Positions 26,265 to 35,096 are shown, counted from the stretch's first letter. The stretch: 64,000 bases of DNA from CAZUMJ01 sp964621605 (GCA_964621605.1 CAZUMJ010000013.1:9566-73565), one strand, 5' to 3'. Numbers and translations: made by a program. The notes: a model not told the origin generated them from the letters alone.

Positions 26265-27141
26265 GTCGGCGACGGACGAGCCTCACCAGGCGGTCTGCGC
26301 CGAACCCGATGCCGAGGCCGACGGTCAGCGTGACGAGACCGCCGAGCGCATCCAGCCAGTAGTGGTTGGCGGTGACGAGGATGCACCACAGCGTCGCGAG
26401 GGGGTAGAGGACGCACAGCGCTTTCGTCCACGGGCGACGCACGCGTGGGGTGAGCACGAGCGCGCACCAGGTCGACCAGCCGATGTGCAGGCTCGGCATC
26501 GCCGCGTACTGGTTCGAGATGTCGGCCATGGCACCTGACCCGAAGCTCCACAGGCCGCCGTAGCGGGCGAGCGTGTCGACGAATCCATGGCGGGTGCAGT
26601 GGAGCGCGTACGCCGGGTTGCAGGCGCCGTAGGCGCCGGTGAAGTCGAGCAGGCGCGGCGGCATGAGGGTGTAGCCGGCGAACCCGATGAGTGCCAGGCC
26701 GGTGGTTGCGGCGAGTGCGTTGCGCCAACGCGGGTAGCTCTCGGGGTCGCGCCGGAACAGCCAGATCAGCGCGGCGATCGGCACGACGAAGTGGAACGTG
26801 CCGTAGTAGATGTTCCAGACGCGGATGAATCCGTCGTACGGCAAGCTCAGATACCAGCGCTGCAGGTGGGGTTCGACGAACAGGCCGAGGCTGCGCTCGA
26901 TGTGGATGACGTCGTTGGCGTGCCCGAGGGCGTGGCCCACCGCGAGCGGGTTGATGCGTCCGCCCGTCGCGCTCCCGTTCGACCCGAACGTGTTCCGAAC
27001 CAGGGTGTAGACGCCGTAGAAGACCAGCACGAAGCCGATCTCGAACCACCAACGCAACTGGCGGGGTTCGTCGACCTGTGCGCCGTCGTCAGCGGATGCT
27101 CGCGGGGGGAGTTCGCCTGTGGCGGTGGCGTCAGCGCTCAT
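26215..27141 (-). CDS. PAP2 superfamily membrane phosphatase/transferase (Aur1/Ipt1-like)
   Basis: Polytopic membrane protein (308 aa) acting on lipid-linked phosphates. Motifs are AAMPSLHIGWS (the PSxH motif) and VTANHYWLDALGGLV (HxxxD with the catalytic His and Asp), in the arrangement of the inositolphosphotransferase Aur1/Ipt1-like subgroup used for phosphatidylinositol-type headgroup chemistry. About six hydrophobic segments are present. The ATG 27141 overlaps the stop of the upstream flippase-like gene (ATGA), making a two-gene envelope unit. A longer upstream reading of this frame is rejected because it is antisense to nothing real but lies fully inside the neighbouring gene. Confidence 0.85.
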   Translation of the reverse strand: MSADATATGELPPRASADDGAQVDEPRQLRWWFEIGFVLVFYGVYTLVRNTFGSNGSATGGRINPLAVGHALGHANDVIHIERSLGLFVEPHLQRWYLSLPYDGFIRVWNIYYGTFHFVVPIAALIWLFRRDPESYPRWRNALAATTGLALIGFAGYTLMPPRLLDFTGAYGACNPAYALHCTRHGFVDTLARYGGLWSFGSGAMADISNQYAAMPSLHIGWSTWCALVLTPRVRRPWTKALCVLYPLATLWCILVTANHYWLDALGGLVTLTVGLGIGFGADRLVRLVRRRLKSRAPEAPAAAQPAP

Positions 27142-28121
27142 GTCGGCTCCGCCATGGTCTTGCGGCCGAACGCGAACGCCGGCGCCCCCGCGAGACTCAC
27201 CGCGAGGGTCAGCAGATAGACGAGCAGCCCGAGCGCGACGGCCTTGCCTTCCGGGACGCCCAACGGTTTGAGGAAGACGGCGAGCAGCGCCTCGCGTACC
27301 CCCAGGCCGGAGATGCTGATGGGGAGAACCTGCGCGATGAGCACGGCCGGGAAGAACGTGAGGATGACCGTCAGCCCGATCGCGTCGACGCCCAACGTTC
27401 GCGCCGCGCTGAACGTGGCGGCGACGAGCACGAGCTGGTAGCAGAACCCCCAACCGACGATGCGCAGCGCGGCCCCGCGGTGGGCACGCAGGTGTGCGGT
27501 TCCGAGGTGCACCGCTCCGGCGAAGCGCCGCCAGCCTTCGTTGTGGCCGAGGCGACCTCCGAAGCGCGGGCTGCTGAGCAGGGTCAGTACCACGACGAGG
27601 AGTACGAGGGTGGCGCAGGCGATCAAGATCGCCCAGCGAGTCGCTCGCCCAAGTTCGAGCAGGCCACGGTTGATGGCGAAGCCGGACAGGATCAGCCCCG
27701 GGAGCACGAGCCACCCTGTGAGCCGTTCGAGGACGACCGACGCGAAGCTCTCGGGCCCCTCACCGGTGTCGCGGGTGAGGCGAGCGACGCGCAGCACGTC
27801 GCCGCCGACCGTGGACGGCAGCACGTTGCCCACGAACATGCTCGCCAGGTAGAGGGTCACCAGGCGGGGCAGTGCAGGGATCTTCTCGATGTCGAGGGCC
27901 CGAAGCACGGCACGCCACCGGATCGCCGCGACCACCACCGAACAGAAGGTGAGGACGAGTGCGACGGCGAGCCAGGCGGCGGTCCGCCCGTTCCAGGCGG
28001 GGAGGATGTGCTCCGCCTTGCCGCGGTGCTCGGACTCGCGGATCTTGACCACGAGGTAGCCGAGCATGGCGGAGCTGATCACGATGCGGGCCACCAAGGC
28101 CAGGATCTTCTTCGTGGGCAC
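27138..28121 (-). CDS. Lysylphosphatidylglycerol synthase TM-region/UPF0104 family membrane protein
   Basis: Membrane protein of 327 aa with about eight hydrophobic helices, matching the flippase-like domain found in MprF and in AglD-type proteins. Recognisable pieces are MFVGNVLPSTVGGDVLRVARL, FASVVLERLTGWLVLPGLIL and the C-terminal FFPAVLIAQVLPISISGLGVREALL. The family is thought to move or modify lipid-linked molecules across the membrane. Coupling to the PAP2 gene suggests a shared lipid substrate. It starts at GTG 28121; there is no clear ribosome-binding site. Confidence 0.82.
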   Translation of the reverse strand: MPTKKILALVARIVISSAMLGYLVVKIRESEHRGKAEHILPAWNGRTAAWLAVALVLTFCSVVVAAIRWRAVLRALDIEKIPALPRLVTLYLASMFVGNVLPSTVGGDVLRVARLTRDTGEGPESFASVVLERLTGWLVLPGLILSGFAINRGLLELGRATRWAILIACATLVLLVVVLTLLSSPRFGGRLGHNEGWRRFAGAVHLGTAHLRAHRGAALRIVGWGFCYQLVLVAATFSAARTLGVDAIGLTVILTFFPAVLIAQVLPISISGLGVREALLAVFLKPLGVPEGKAVALGLLVYLLTLAVSLAGAPAFAFGRKTMAEPT

Positions 28122-28198
28122 GCATACGCTCCGGGCCGCCAGGGTCGACCGGCGAGCCTACCGCCGCCGTACCCCGAGGCGCGCGTCGCGCGACTGGC

Positions 28199-28204
28199 TA
28201 CGCT
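28199..28204 (+). promoter_or_regulatory. Possible -10 box (TACGCT) of lipoprotein gene
   Basis: TACGCT lies 34 bases before ATG 28239 with a GGAGGGG ribosome site between, an ordinary leadered arrangement. Low information content. Confidence 0.3.
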
Positions 28205-28238
28205 TCACGTCGAGCCGACCACCATTGGAGGGGACCAG

Positions 28239-29198
28239 ATGAAGATCGTGCGCGAGGTGGGGATCGTGGCGGTGCTCGCGATGGGCGCAGTGGGCTGTGG
28301 CGTCGCGTCGCAGCAGGTGGTCGAGGCTCCGGGCACGCCACAGGGCGTGGCACACGAGGCATCTCCCTCGGCGTCGTCTGAGGCGGGAGGAGCGTCGCAG
28401 GACGCGCACCAGGACGAAGTGGTCCCCGGTGCTGCACGTCCGGTCGAGGCAACGCCCGCAGATCTCGCGCGGGTGACCGACGCAACCCGCAAGGTGAACT
28501 CTGCCCGCTTCGAGATGCGGGTCGAGGGGGGCGAAGGCGCCTTCGGCACGGCTGACGCCCTCGTTGCGACCGGTGCGTTCGACCTGCAGGCCAAGGCATC
28601 GTCGATGACCTTCGACGCCGGGGACGTCGGCAAGATGGAACTGCGTGTCGTCGACGGCAAGGGCTACGTGAACTTCGGCGGTCTGCTCGGCTCAGGCGGC
28701 CCGAAGTGGATGGCGTTCGACCTGACCGACCTCGGGAGCGACAAGAAGCTTGCGTCCGGAGGCCTCTTCGACCCGACGTCCGTGCTCGCGCAGCTCAAGG
28801 CCGTCACGGGTGAGGTCACCGTGGTGGGCACCGAGACCCTCGATGGGGTGGCAACTACCCACTACCACGCCGAGGTCGACCTTGCGAAGGTGCTGGCTGA
28901 CCACGCCGACGAGTTGAGCCCAGGTGGCAAGGCAGACCTCTCCGAGCAGCTCGCCCAACTCGGCTCTGGGGCGCCGACGGTGATCCCCGTTGACGTGTGG
29001 GTCGGAGACGACGGGCTGCCCCGCCAGTACCGCATGTCGATGACGGCCGACGACATCGGCACGCTCACGACGACCATCACCTTCTCCGGGTTCGGTGAGC
29101 CCGTCACCGTCGTTGCCCCGCCCGCCGATCAGGTCGTGAGCGGCAAGGATGCGCTCGGCAACATGCTCGGTTCGTTCGCCGACTCCGCCACGAGCTGA
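28239..29198 (+). CDS. LppX/LprG-like lipoprotein
   Basis: Exported lipoprotein (319 aa). The signal ends in VLAMGAVGC, a lipobox with Cys20, and is followed by a long disordered Ala/Ser/Glu linker to about residue 65. The remaining domain (SARFEMRVEG, WMAFDLTDLG, TTHYHAEVDLAKVLADHADEL, VWVGDDGLPRQYRMSM) is a beta-rich fold like the LppX/LprAFG lipid-binding lipoproteins, which carry lipids through the envelope. Assignment is by fold-style similarity, not by a diagnostic motif. GGAGGGG precedes the ATG. The next gene starts six bases after the stop. Confidence 0.75.
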   Translation: MKIVREVGIVAVLAMGAVGCGVASQQVVEAPGTPQGVAHEASPSASSEAGGASQDAHQDEVVPGAARPVEATPADLARVTDATRKVNSARFEMRVEGGEGAFGTADALVATGAFDLQAKASSMTFDAGDVGKMELRVVDGKGYVNFGGLLGSGGPKWMAFDLTDLGSDKKLASGGLFDPTSVLAQLKAVTGEVTVVGTETLDGVATTHYHAEVDLAKVLADHADELSPGGKADLSEQLAQLGSGAPTVIPVDVWVGDDGLPRQYRMSMTADDIGTLTTTITFSGFGEPVTVVAPPADQVVSGKDALGNMLGSFADSATS

Positions 29199-29203
29199 TC
29201 CGG

Positions 29204-30091
29204 GTGCAGAGCGGCCCGGCGCAGCCCTCCCCCGCGTTGCGGCCGGGGAGCCCGGTTGAGCTCGGGCGCATCCGCCTGGCCGTCGCCGAAGCCGGAGCGG
29301 GCGGCGATCCGCTCCTCTTGGTGCACGGCTTCACCGGCGCGAAGGAAGACTTCGACGACTGGTTGGAGCCACTCGCGGACGCGGGTTGGCACGTGGTCGC
29401 CCCCGACCTTCGCGGCCACGGCTTCAGCGACAAGCCCGGTGCCGAGTCCGCGTACTCGCTCGACCTGTTCACCGAAGATCTGCTGGCCTTGGTGGATCAT
29501 CTCGGTTGGGAGCGCTTCCGCCTGCTCGGACACTCCATGGGCGGCATGATCGCCCAGCGCCTCGCATTGGCATGTGCCCACCGTCTCGATGCGTTCGTGC
29601 TCATGGACACCGCGCCGGCCGGGCTTGCGCATGTTCCCGCCGATCAGCAGGCGGCGGCGCAGCACGTCGTGCGCATGCACGGCATGGACGCCTTGGAGCG
29701 TGCTTTGGCAGGCGGTGCCGGGCCGCCGCGCGCAGCGGCGCAGGAACGTGTGGTCGCCACGCGCCCCGGCTACGCGGCATTCGGTGCCGAGAAGCTCCGG
29801 CGGGCCTCGCCGGCCATGTATGCCGCGATGGCCGCCGAGCTCACCTCATTCTCCGACATGACCCCACAGCTGCGCACCCTCGCGGTACCCACGATGGTTG
29901 TGCTGGGCGAGGACGACGAGCCGTTCCGGCTTCCCAGCGAGCGACTCGTCGAGGCCATACCGGGCGCGCACCTCACCGTTGTGCCGGGCGCCGCGCACTC
30001 CCCGCAGTTCGAGAACCCAGCGGTCTGGTGGGAGGTCGTCTCGAGCTTTCTCGCCGAGACGAGGACCGGCCTGGCGGTCAGCCCGGACTGA
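29204..30091 (+). CDS. Alpha/beta hydrolase
   Basis: Cytoplasmic alpha/beta hydrolase fold protein (295 aa). It has the oxyanion strand LLLVHGFTGAKEDFDDW, the conserved VVAPDLRGHGFSDKP, nucleophile elbow LLGHSMGGMIAQ (Ser about residue 110), an acid in VVLGEDDEPF and the catalytic His in VPGAAHSPQFENP. The set matches C-C bond hydrolases, haloperoxidase-like esterases and similar enzymes, so the substrate is open. It starts at GTG 29204, close behind the lipoprotein, with no ribosome site of its own, so it is probably translated from the same message. It overlaps the convergent membrane protein by 14 bases. Confidence 0.85.
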   Translation: MQSGPAQPSPALRPGSPVELGRIRLAVAEAGAGGDPLLLVHGFTGAKEDFDDWLEPLADAGWHVVAPDLRGHGFSDKPGAESAYSLDLFTEDLLALVDHLGWERFRLLGHSMGGMIAQRLALACAHRLDAFVLMDTAPAGLAHVPADQQAAAQHVVRMHGMDALERALAGGAGPPRAAAQERVVATRPGYAAFGAEKLRRASPAMYAAMAAELTSFSDMTPQLRTLAVPTMVVLGEDDEPFRLPSERLVEAIPGAHLTVVPGAAHSPQFENPAVWWEVVSSFLAETRTGLAVSPD

Positions 30092-31778
30092 GCCAGATCG
30101 CGATCCACCTGGGTGGCGAGATGTTCGAGCTGGCGTACTCCTGCGCCACCAGCCGATCACCTGGCTCGGGAGGGGTGGGGCGATCCTTGCCGAGGGTGAT
30201 GGTGAGCGTCTTGGCCGACGCCAGCCACGCTGGCGAGGCCTTGGTCATCGCGGCCGTGTAGAGCCATCGCTCGTCGTCGGGCACGCGTACGTCGTACCCG
30301 GCCTTGTCGAGCACCAGCACGATCGTCTCGGAGTAGAACCCGTCGAAGCGCACCGGTGCACTGACCAGCACCCGACTGCCCTTCGGAACGGCACGTGCAA
30401 CCTGCTCGACGAGCTGTGCGCTCGTTCGGTGGATCTGGTTGTGGTGCTCGGGCGTGCGCAACGACGGGAGGAGCAGCAGCGACGCAAGCCCGAACGCCAG
30501 GGGAGTGCCCACCCGTACGAGCGCGGCTGGTGGTCGCACGCGCGTGAGGGCACCGGCGCTGCGCGCCAACGACCAGACCGTGAAGGCGCACAGCGCCACG
30601 CTTGTGGCGTGCGCCGGATAGAGGTACCAGGGCTGCAGCACCCGGTCCGCCATGTGGATCAGCTGCGCGCACGACACCAGCACCCCCAAGAGGCTGAGCC
30701 CGATGCCGGTCACCTCGTCGAACGCGTGGCGGCGCAACGCTGCAGCAACGGCCACGGCGCTCAGCAGGAGCAACCAGGGCTGCTGCAACTGTCCGAGGCG
30801 GAACGGCCGTGAGAACGGGACCTTGGTGACCGCCCATGCTGGAGGGATGCTCAGCTCGGCCTGCAAGACGAGGCGTGCCTCACGGGCCGGTACGGATACC
30901 CCTTGCGGGTTGTCCGCGTGCAGGATGCGTGTCGGGTTGCTGGTCTGGCCGTGTGCGACGAGGTCGACCACCGCAGGAGCGGCGAACAGCGCCAGGACCG
31001 CCACCCCGGCCGCGACTGCCGGGAGGAGCCTGCGCAGCCCGGTCGCACCGTCGCGTCGCAGGGTCGATACCAACAGGCCGACGCACGCCGCCAGACCGAG
31101 TGCGGCCGCCGGGAGGAGGTAGCCGAGGTGCATCCCGGTGCTCCACGCGGCGAGTGCGACGGCGAGAGGGAGGAGGCGTCGCTCGCCGTGCATGACACGC
31201 CAGCACACGAACACGAGGGCGAGCAGCGTGATGAGCCCGAGGTTTGGGTTCCATGGCAGGACGAACACGTTGCGCCCTTGGCGCCCGGCGAGCACCGGCA
31301 GCGCGGCCACCGCGAGCAAGGCCAAGCCTGCCGCCTTTCGTCGCGCGAGCACCCAGACGATGAGCGCTGCGGAGGCGCCGTTCCACCACACCGCGGTCGC
31401 GACCGAAGACGACGAGCGTCCTCCCGACAGCGCATACGCCGGCCAGAGCAGCGCGTACAGCGTCGGCAGGGGGTGGTTGTAGCCGCGCTGGGCGGAGTAC
31501 GGGCCCGACAGGGGGACGTGTCTGCCGAGATGGCGAACTATCAGTTCCGCGACCGCGTAGTCGCCAACCGCTCGCCACGTGCCGATGAGTTGCAGCACAC
31601 CCGCCACGGCAAAGACCGCGCCGACCGCGAGGACCGCGCTCGTCGCCGGGTCGGACCATCGGCGCTTGCCCGACGGCGAGGCCTCGTCGACGGTTGGGGG
31701 CCCCAGCTCGTCGCGGTCGCCTCCCGCGTGGGCCTCGGACCCCGCGTCGGGGGCAACGTCGGGCTTCGCGTCGGTCAC
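30078..31778 (-). CDS. Polytopic membrane protein, probable GT-C glycosyltransferase-like
   Basis: Membrane protein of 566 aa. A hydrophilic, acidic N-terminal tail of about 45 residues precedes some ten hydrophobic segments. The first external loop contains HVPLSGPYSAQRGYNHPLPTL, positioned like the acidic/His loop of GT-C enzymes but without a clear DD/DE motif. A C-terminal soluble part from about residue 450 has VLVSAPVRFDGFYSETIVLVL. I cannot name a family with confidence; lipid-linked sugar transfer is a guess from topology. It is coupled to the upstream thioesterase gene by a 4-base overlap. Confidence 0.65.
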   Translation of the reverse strand: MTDAKPDVAPDAGSEAHAGGDRDELGPPTVDEASPSGKRRWSDPATSAVLAVGAVFAVAGVLQLIGTWRAVGDYAVAELIVRHLGRHVPLSGPYSAQRGYNHPLPTLYALLWPAYALSGGRSSSSVATAVWWNGASAALIVWVLARRKAAGLALLAVAALPVLAGRQGRNVFVLPWNPNLGLITLLALVFVCWRVMHGERRLLPLAVALAAWSTGMHLGYLLPAAALGLAACVGLLVSTLRRDGATGLRRLLPAVAAGVAVLALFAAPAVVDLVAHGQTSNPTRILHADNPQGVSVPAREARLVLQAELSIPPAWAVTKVPFSRPFRLGQLQQPWLLLLSAVAVAAALRRHAFDEVTGIGLSLLGVLVSCAQLIHMADRVLQPWYLYPAHATSVALCAFTVWSLARSAGALTRVRPPAALVRVGTPLAFGLASLLLLPSLRTPEHHNQIHRTSAQLVEQVARAVPKGSRVLVSAPVRFDGFYSETIVLVLDKAGYDVRVPDDERWLYTAAMTKASPAWLASAKTLTITLGKDRPTPPEPGDRLVAQEYASSNISPPRWIAIWLSPG

Positions 31779-32152
31779 GACAGGCGGTCGAGGAAGCGGG
31801 CCCGGTCCACGATCACGCGAGCAACCTTCCCGGCTGCGACGAGTCCGCGTGAGTCGGTCACCGAGACCGTGAAGGTCAGGCGGCGTCCTTCGACGCGCTC
31901 GAGGGTGGCCTCCGCACGCACGATCTCACCGACCCCGGACGGCGCGACGTGCGAGACCTGCACACCGCTGCCAACGCTCGTCTCGTTCGCAGCGAGCACG
32001 CCTTCGAGTGCGGCGACGCTTGCCCGTTCGCAGAGCGCCACCACAGATGGCGTTGCCAGGACGGGGACGTCGCCGGAGCCGACCGCCTCCGCGGTGTCGG
32101 CTTGCGACACCACGAGGCTCACGGACGCGGTCAGACCGGGCTGTACAGGCAC
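31775..32152 (-). CDS. Thioesterase-like hot-dog protein (FlK type)
   Basis: Small hot-dog-fold protein (125 aa) similar to the fluoroacetyl-CoA thioesterase FlK group. Key parts are GSGDVPVLATPSVVALCERAS (the Thr/Glu region used for catalysis in FlK) and GVQVSHVAPSGVGEIVRAEATLE with the family His, then GLVAAGKVARVIVDRARFL. It probably cleaves or binds small acyl-CoAs. GTG 32152 is chosen because TATCGT lies six bases upstream on this strand, giving a leaderless start; a longer reading upstream would enter the tldD promoter. Its stop overlaps the start of the membrane protein gene. Confidence 0.8.
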   Translation of the reverse strand: MPVQPGLTASVSLVVSQADTAEAVGSGDVPVLATPSVVALCERASVAALEGVLAANETSVGSGVQVSHVAPSGVGEIVRAEATLERVEGRRLTFTVSVTDSRGLVAAGKVARVIVDRARFLDRLS

Positions 32153-32157
32153 CGGCG

Positions 32158-32164
32158 TACGATA
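32158..32164. promoter_or_regulatory. Overlapping divergent -10 boxes (thioesterase and tldD)
   Basis: TACGAT on the plus strand (32158-32163) and TATCGT on the minus strand (32164-32159) share the same bases. The minus box is six bases from GTG 32152, and the plus box would give tldD a leader of about 50 bases. The two promoters should compete for polymerase. Confidence 0.35.
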
Positions 32165-32175
32165 AGGCCCGCACA

Positions 32176-32198
32176 GGCCGGCGTGCACCACGCCGGCC
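32176..32198 (+). promoter_or_regulatory. Stable hairpin in the tldD 5' leader
   Basis: A perfect 10-bp stem (GGCCGGCGTG / CACGCCGGCC) with a 3-base loop, lying 25 bases before the tldD ATG and just upstream of GAGGGAG. It could influence translation or mRNA stability. No known riboswitch class is recognised. Confidence 0.5.
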
Positions 32199-32222
32199 AG
32201 CGGGGAACCCGAGGGAGCTGGG

Positions 32223-33629
32223 ATGGCCGAACCCGACCTGATCGATCCGACCGTCGTCGCGGACGTGCTCGCGCGCGCGCTGCGCACCGGCGGCGACTTC
32301 GCGGAGGTGTTCGCGGAGGACCGCCGGTCGTCCTCCGCCTATCTCGACGACGGCAAGATCGAGGAGCTCACCGCCGGCCGCGACCGCGGTGCGGGCATCC
32401 GCGTGGTGGTCGGGGAGACGACCGGGTTCGCGCACACCGCAGACCTGAGCGAGGCCGGTCTGCTGGCCGCCGCGGACGCGGCGGCTGCCGCGGCGCGCCA
32501 AGGCGGCGGGGGCACGCGCACGGTCGCGTTGACCCGCCAGCCGGTCACGCATCCGAGCCCGGCGCGCATCCTTCCCGCCGCGGTGCCGAAGGCAGACAAG
32601 GTCGACCTGCTGCGGCGGGCAGATGAGGTCGCCCGCGCGAGTGGGGGTGAGATCCGCCAGGTTTCGGCGAGCTACGGCGACTCGCGACGGCGGGTGCTCG
32701 TCGCGAACTCCGACGGCCTGCTGACCGGCGACGATCAGGTCCGCACCTTGTTCAGCGTGGGTTGTGTGGCGTTGGGAGATACCGGCATGCAGACCGGGCG
32801 CGAGAGCGTCGGGCACACCGTCGGCTACGAGCTCTTCGAGCGCTACGACGTCGAGGAGCTCGCCCGTGCCGCCGCGCAGCGAGCCCTCACCAAACTTGCG
32901 GCGCGCCCTGCGCCTACCGGCGAGCTCCCTGTCGTGATCGGGCCCGGCGGTGGGGGGGTGCTCTTCCACGAGGCCTGCGGGCATGGCCTCGAAGCCGATC
33001 TCGTCGCAAAGGGCGCCTCGGTGTTCGCGGGGCGGCGCGGCGAGCAGGTCGCCTCCCCACTCGTGACGCTCGTCGACGACGGAACCGTCGCGACCGAATG
33101 GGGCGCGTTCGGTTGCGACGACGAGGGCACGCCGGCGCAGCGCAACGTGCTGATCGCTGACGGTGTGCTCACCGACTACATGTGGGACTTCCTCCGAGCC
33201 CGCAAGGAGGGCCGCGCCCGCTCGGGCAACGGTCGTCGGCAGAGCTACCAGCACCTGCCCATGGTGAGGATGACTAACACGTTCATCCTCAACGGACCCG
33301 ACGACCCCGAGGCCATCGTCGCCGACACCGCGCGTGGCGTGTACGTCGCGAAGCTGGGAGGAGGCCAGGTCAACACGGCAACCGGCGACTTCGTGTTCGG
33401 GATGACCGAGGCCTACCTCATCGAGAACGGGCGCATCACCGAACCGCTGCGCGAGGGCAACCTGATCGGGAACGGTCCCGAGGTGTTGACCCGCATCGAA
33501 GCCGTGGGCAACGACTTCGCGTTCGGCCCCCCCGGCACCTGCGGCAAAGACGGACAGGGCGTGCCGGTCGGCGACGGTGTCCCCACGTTGCGGGTGGCGG
33601 GCATGACCATCGGCGGGCAGGCTGCCTGA
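32223..33629 (+). CDS. tldD: TldD metallopeptidase subunit
   Basis: Zinc protease subunit of the TldD/TldE heterodimer, which degrades unfolded peptides and in several systems removes leader peptides from RiPPs. The 468-aa length is normal. The zinc motif is LFHEACGHGLEADLV (HExxxH) near residue 255. Other landmarks are AGIRVVVGETTGFAHTADL and VRMTNTFILNGPDDPEAIV. It has a GAGGGAGCTGGG ribosome site and ATG 32223. Its stop and the tldE start share a base (TGATG), so translation is coupled. No RiPP precursor is visible next to it, so general proteolysis is the safer role. Confidence 0.95.
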   Translation: MAEPDLIDPTVVADVLARALRTGGDFAEVFAEDRRSSSAYLDDGKIEELTAGRDRGAGIRVVVGETTGFAHTADLSEAGLLAAADAAAAAARQGGGGTRTVALTRQPVTHPSPARILPAAVPKADKVDLLRRADEVARASGGEIRQVSASYGDSRRRVLVANSDGLLTGDDQVRTLFSVGCVALGDTGMQTGRESVGHTVGYELFERYDVEELARAAAQRALTKLAARPAPTGELPVVIGPGGGGVLFHEACGHGLEADLVAKGASVFAGRRGEQVASPLVTLVDDGTVATEWGAFGCDDEGTPAQRNVLIADGVLTDYMWDFLRARKEGRARSGNGRRQSYQHLPMVRMTNTFILNGPDDPEAIVADTARGVYVAKLGGGQVNTATGDFVFGMTEAYLIENGRITEPLREGNLIGNGPEVLTRIEAVGNDFAFGPPGTCGKDGQGVPVGDGVPTLRVAGMTIGGQAA

Positions 33630-34972
33630 TGTCCGACGAACTGTTCGCGATCGCCGACGGACTCATCGCACGTGCACGCCCGGGTGAGCAGATCGAGGTC
33701 GTGGTCGGCCGCAGTCGCTCAACCGAGGTCCGGGCCTACGAGGGTGATGTGGAGTCGCTGTCGTCTGCGACGTCGGCCGGCGTCGGGGTTCGCGTGGTTG
33801 CCGATGCCCGCCAGGGGTTCGCGTACGCGGGGAGCCTCGACCCCGATGTGCTCGCAGACGTGCTGGCTGAGGCCCGTGACAACGCCACCTTCGGCACGCC
33901 CGACGAGCACCTCGGGCTTGCCGAGCCCGACGGCGTGCCGTTCCCCACGCTCGATCTGCACCGTCCGTCGCTGGCATCGGTACCTACCCAGGACAAGGTC
34001 GCGCTCGCCATCGAGTTGGAGCGTGCCGTGCGCGCAGCAGACGCCCGCATCTCCGGCGTCGAGGCGAGCGAGTACGGCGATCACCTGAGCGAGGGCGTCG
34101 TGGTCACGACCACGGGCATCCGGGTCGCGGATCGCGACTCGGGTTGCTACGTGGGCGTGTACCCGCTCGCCACCGAGCGCGACGAGACGAAGACGGGCTT
34201 CGGGTTCTCGGTCGGGCGCGAGCTCGCGGAGCTCGACGTCGCCGCTGCGGCAGCGGACGCCGCCCGACGGGCGACCCGCCTGCTCGGCGCCACGAAGCCC
34301 GCAGGCCGGCGCTGCACGGTGGTGCTCGACCCGTACGTGACCGCACAGCTGATCGGGATCATCGCCGGCACGCTCAACGGCGAGTCCGTCCTGAAGGGCC
34401 GCTCGTTGTTCGGTGAGCGGCTGGGCGAGACGATCGCCGCGCCGAGCGTGACACTCGTCGACGATCCGACAGACCCGCGCGCATACGGCGCGACGGCATC
34501 CGACGGCGAAGGGCTCGCGACCCGTCGCAACCAGATGATCGACGGCGGTGTGCTGCGGCAGTTCGCACACAACACCTACACCGCACGCCGTGCTGGCACT
34601 CGTTCGACGGGCTCCGCGGTCCGTGGCTTCAAGAGCACACCGGGCGTGGGCTGTCGAGCGGTGTCGCTACGGCCCGGGTCGCAGACGCAGGAGGAACTGC
34701 TCGCTCAGGTGGGTGACGGGGTCCTCATCGCGTCGGTGGCCGGACTGCACTCGGGCGTCAACGCGGTGAGCGGCGACTTCTCGACGGGTGCCGAAGGGCT
34801 GCGCATCGTCGACGGCTCGCTCGCCGAGCCGCTGCGCGAGTTCACCATCGCATCGACCCTGCAGCGGCTCCTGCTCGACGTCATCGCGGTCGGATCGGAC
34901 GTGGAATGGCTGCCGATGAGTGCGACCGGCGTCAGCCTCGTGGTCGGCGACGTGACCGTGTCGGGCACCTGA
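33629..34972 (+). CDS. tldE: TldE/PmbA metallopeptidase partner subunit
   Basis: Partner of TldD (447 aa). It lacks the HExxxH motif, as expected, and builds the peptide channel. Family pieces are SRSTEVRAYEGDVESLSSAT near residue 27, GFGFSVGRELAELDV, VTAQLIGIIAGTLNGESVLKG, and the C-terminal HSGVNAVSGDFSTGAEGL. The last 15 codons plus the stop are duplicated in tandem immediately downstream (see the repeat entry). Confidence 0.94.
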   Translation: MSDELFAIADGLIARARPGEQIEVVVGRSRSTEVRAYEGDVESLSSATSAGVGVRVVADARQGFAYAGSLDPDVLADVLAEARDNATFGTPDEHLGLAEPDGVPFPTLDLHRPSLASVPTQDKVALAIELERAVRAADARISGVEASEYGDHLSEGVVVTTTGIRVADRDSGCYVGVYPLATERDETKTGFGFSVGRELAELDVAAAAADAARRATRLLGATKPAGRRCTVVLDPYVTAQLIGIIAGTLNGESVLKGRSLFGERLGETIAAPSVTLVDDPTDPRAYGATASDGEGLATRRNQMIDGGVLRQFAHNTYTARRAGTRSTGSAVRGFKSTPGVGCRAVSLRPGSQTQEELLAQVGDGVLIASVAGLHSGVNAVSGDFSTGAEGLRIVDGSLAEPLREFTIASTLQRLLLDVIAVGSDVEWLPMSATGVSLVVGDVTVSGT

Positions 34973-35020
34973 ACCGGCGTGAGCCTCGTGGTCGGCGACG
35001 TGACCGTGTCGGGCACCTGA
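34925..35020 (+). repeat. 48-bp tandem duplication spanning the tldE stop codon
   Basis: Copy one (34925-34972) is the last 15 codons and TGA of tldE. Copy two (34973-35020) repeats it with a single C-to-G change, in the same frame, and a third partial copy of eight bases follows. The second copy is therefore a non-coding echo of the gene end. Confidence 0.97.
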
Positions 35021-35041
35021 ACCGGCGTGTGCGGGCGCGGG

Positions 35042-35070
35042 GCGCCGCGGCTTCTCGGAGCCCGCGGCGC
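35042..35070. terminator. Hairpin between convergent tldE and fmdB genes
   Basis: Stem GCGCCGCGG (35042-35050) with CCGCGGCGC (35062-35070), extended by CT/AG across a one-base bulge. There is no T-tract. The position between two converging stops fits a shared terminator. Confidence 0.55.
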
Positions 35071-35096
35071 GTCGGCCGGAGCGAGGTGGGAAGCCG

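Noticed and set aside
32223..34972. RiPP biosynthesis locus around tldD/tldE
   Set aside because: No precursor peptide, cyclodehydratase, radical SAM maturase or lanthipeptide gene lies beside it; the pair is common as a housekeeping protease.
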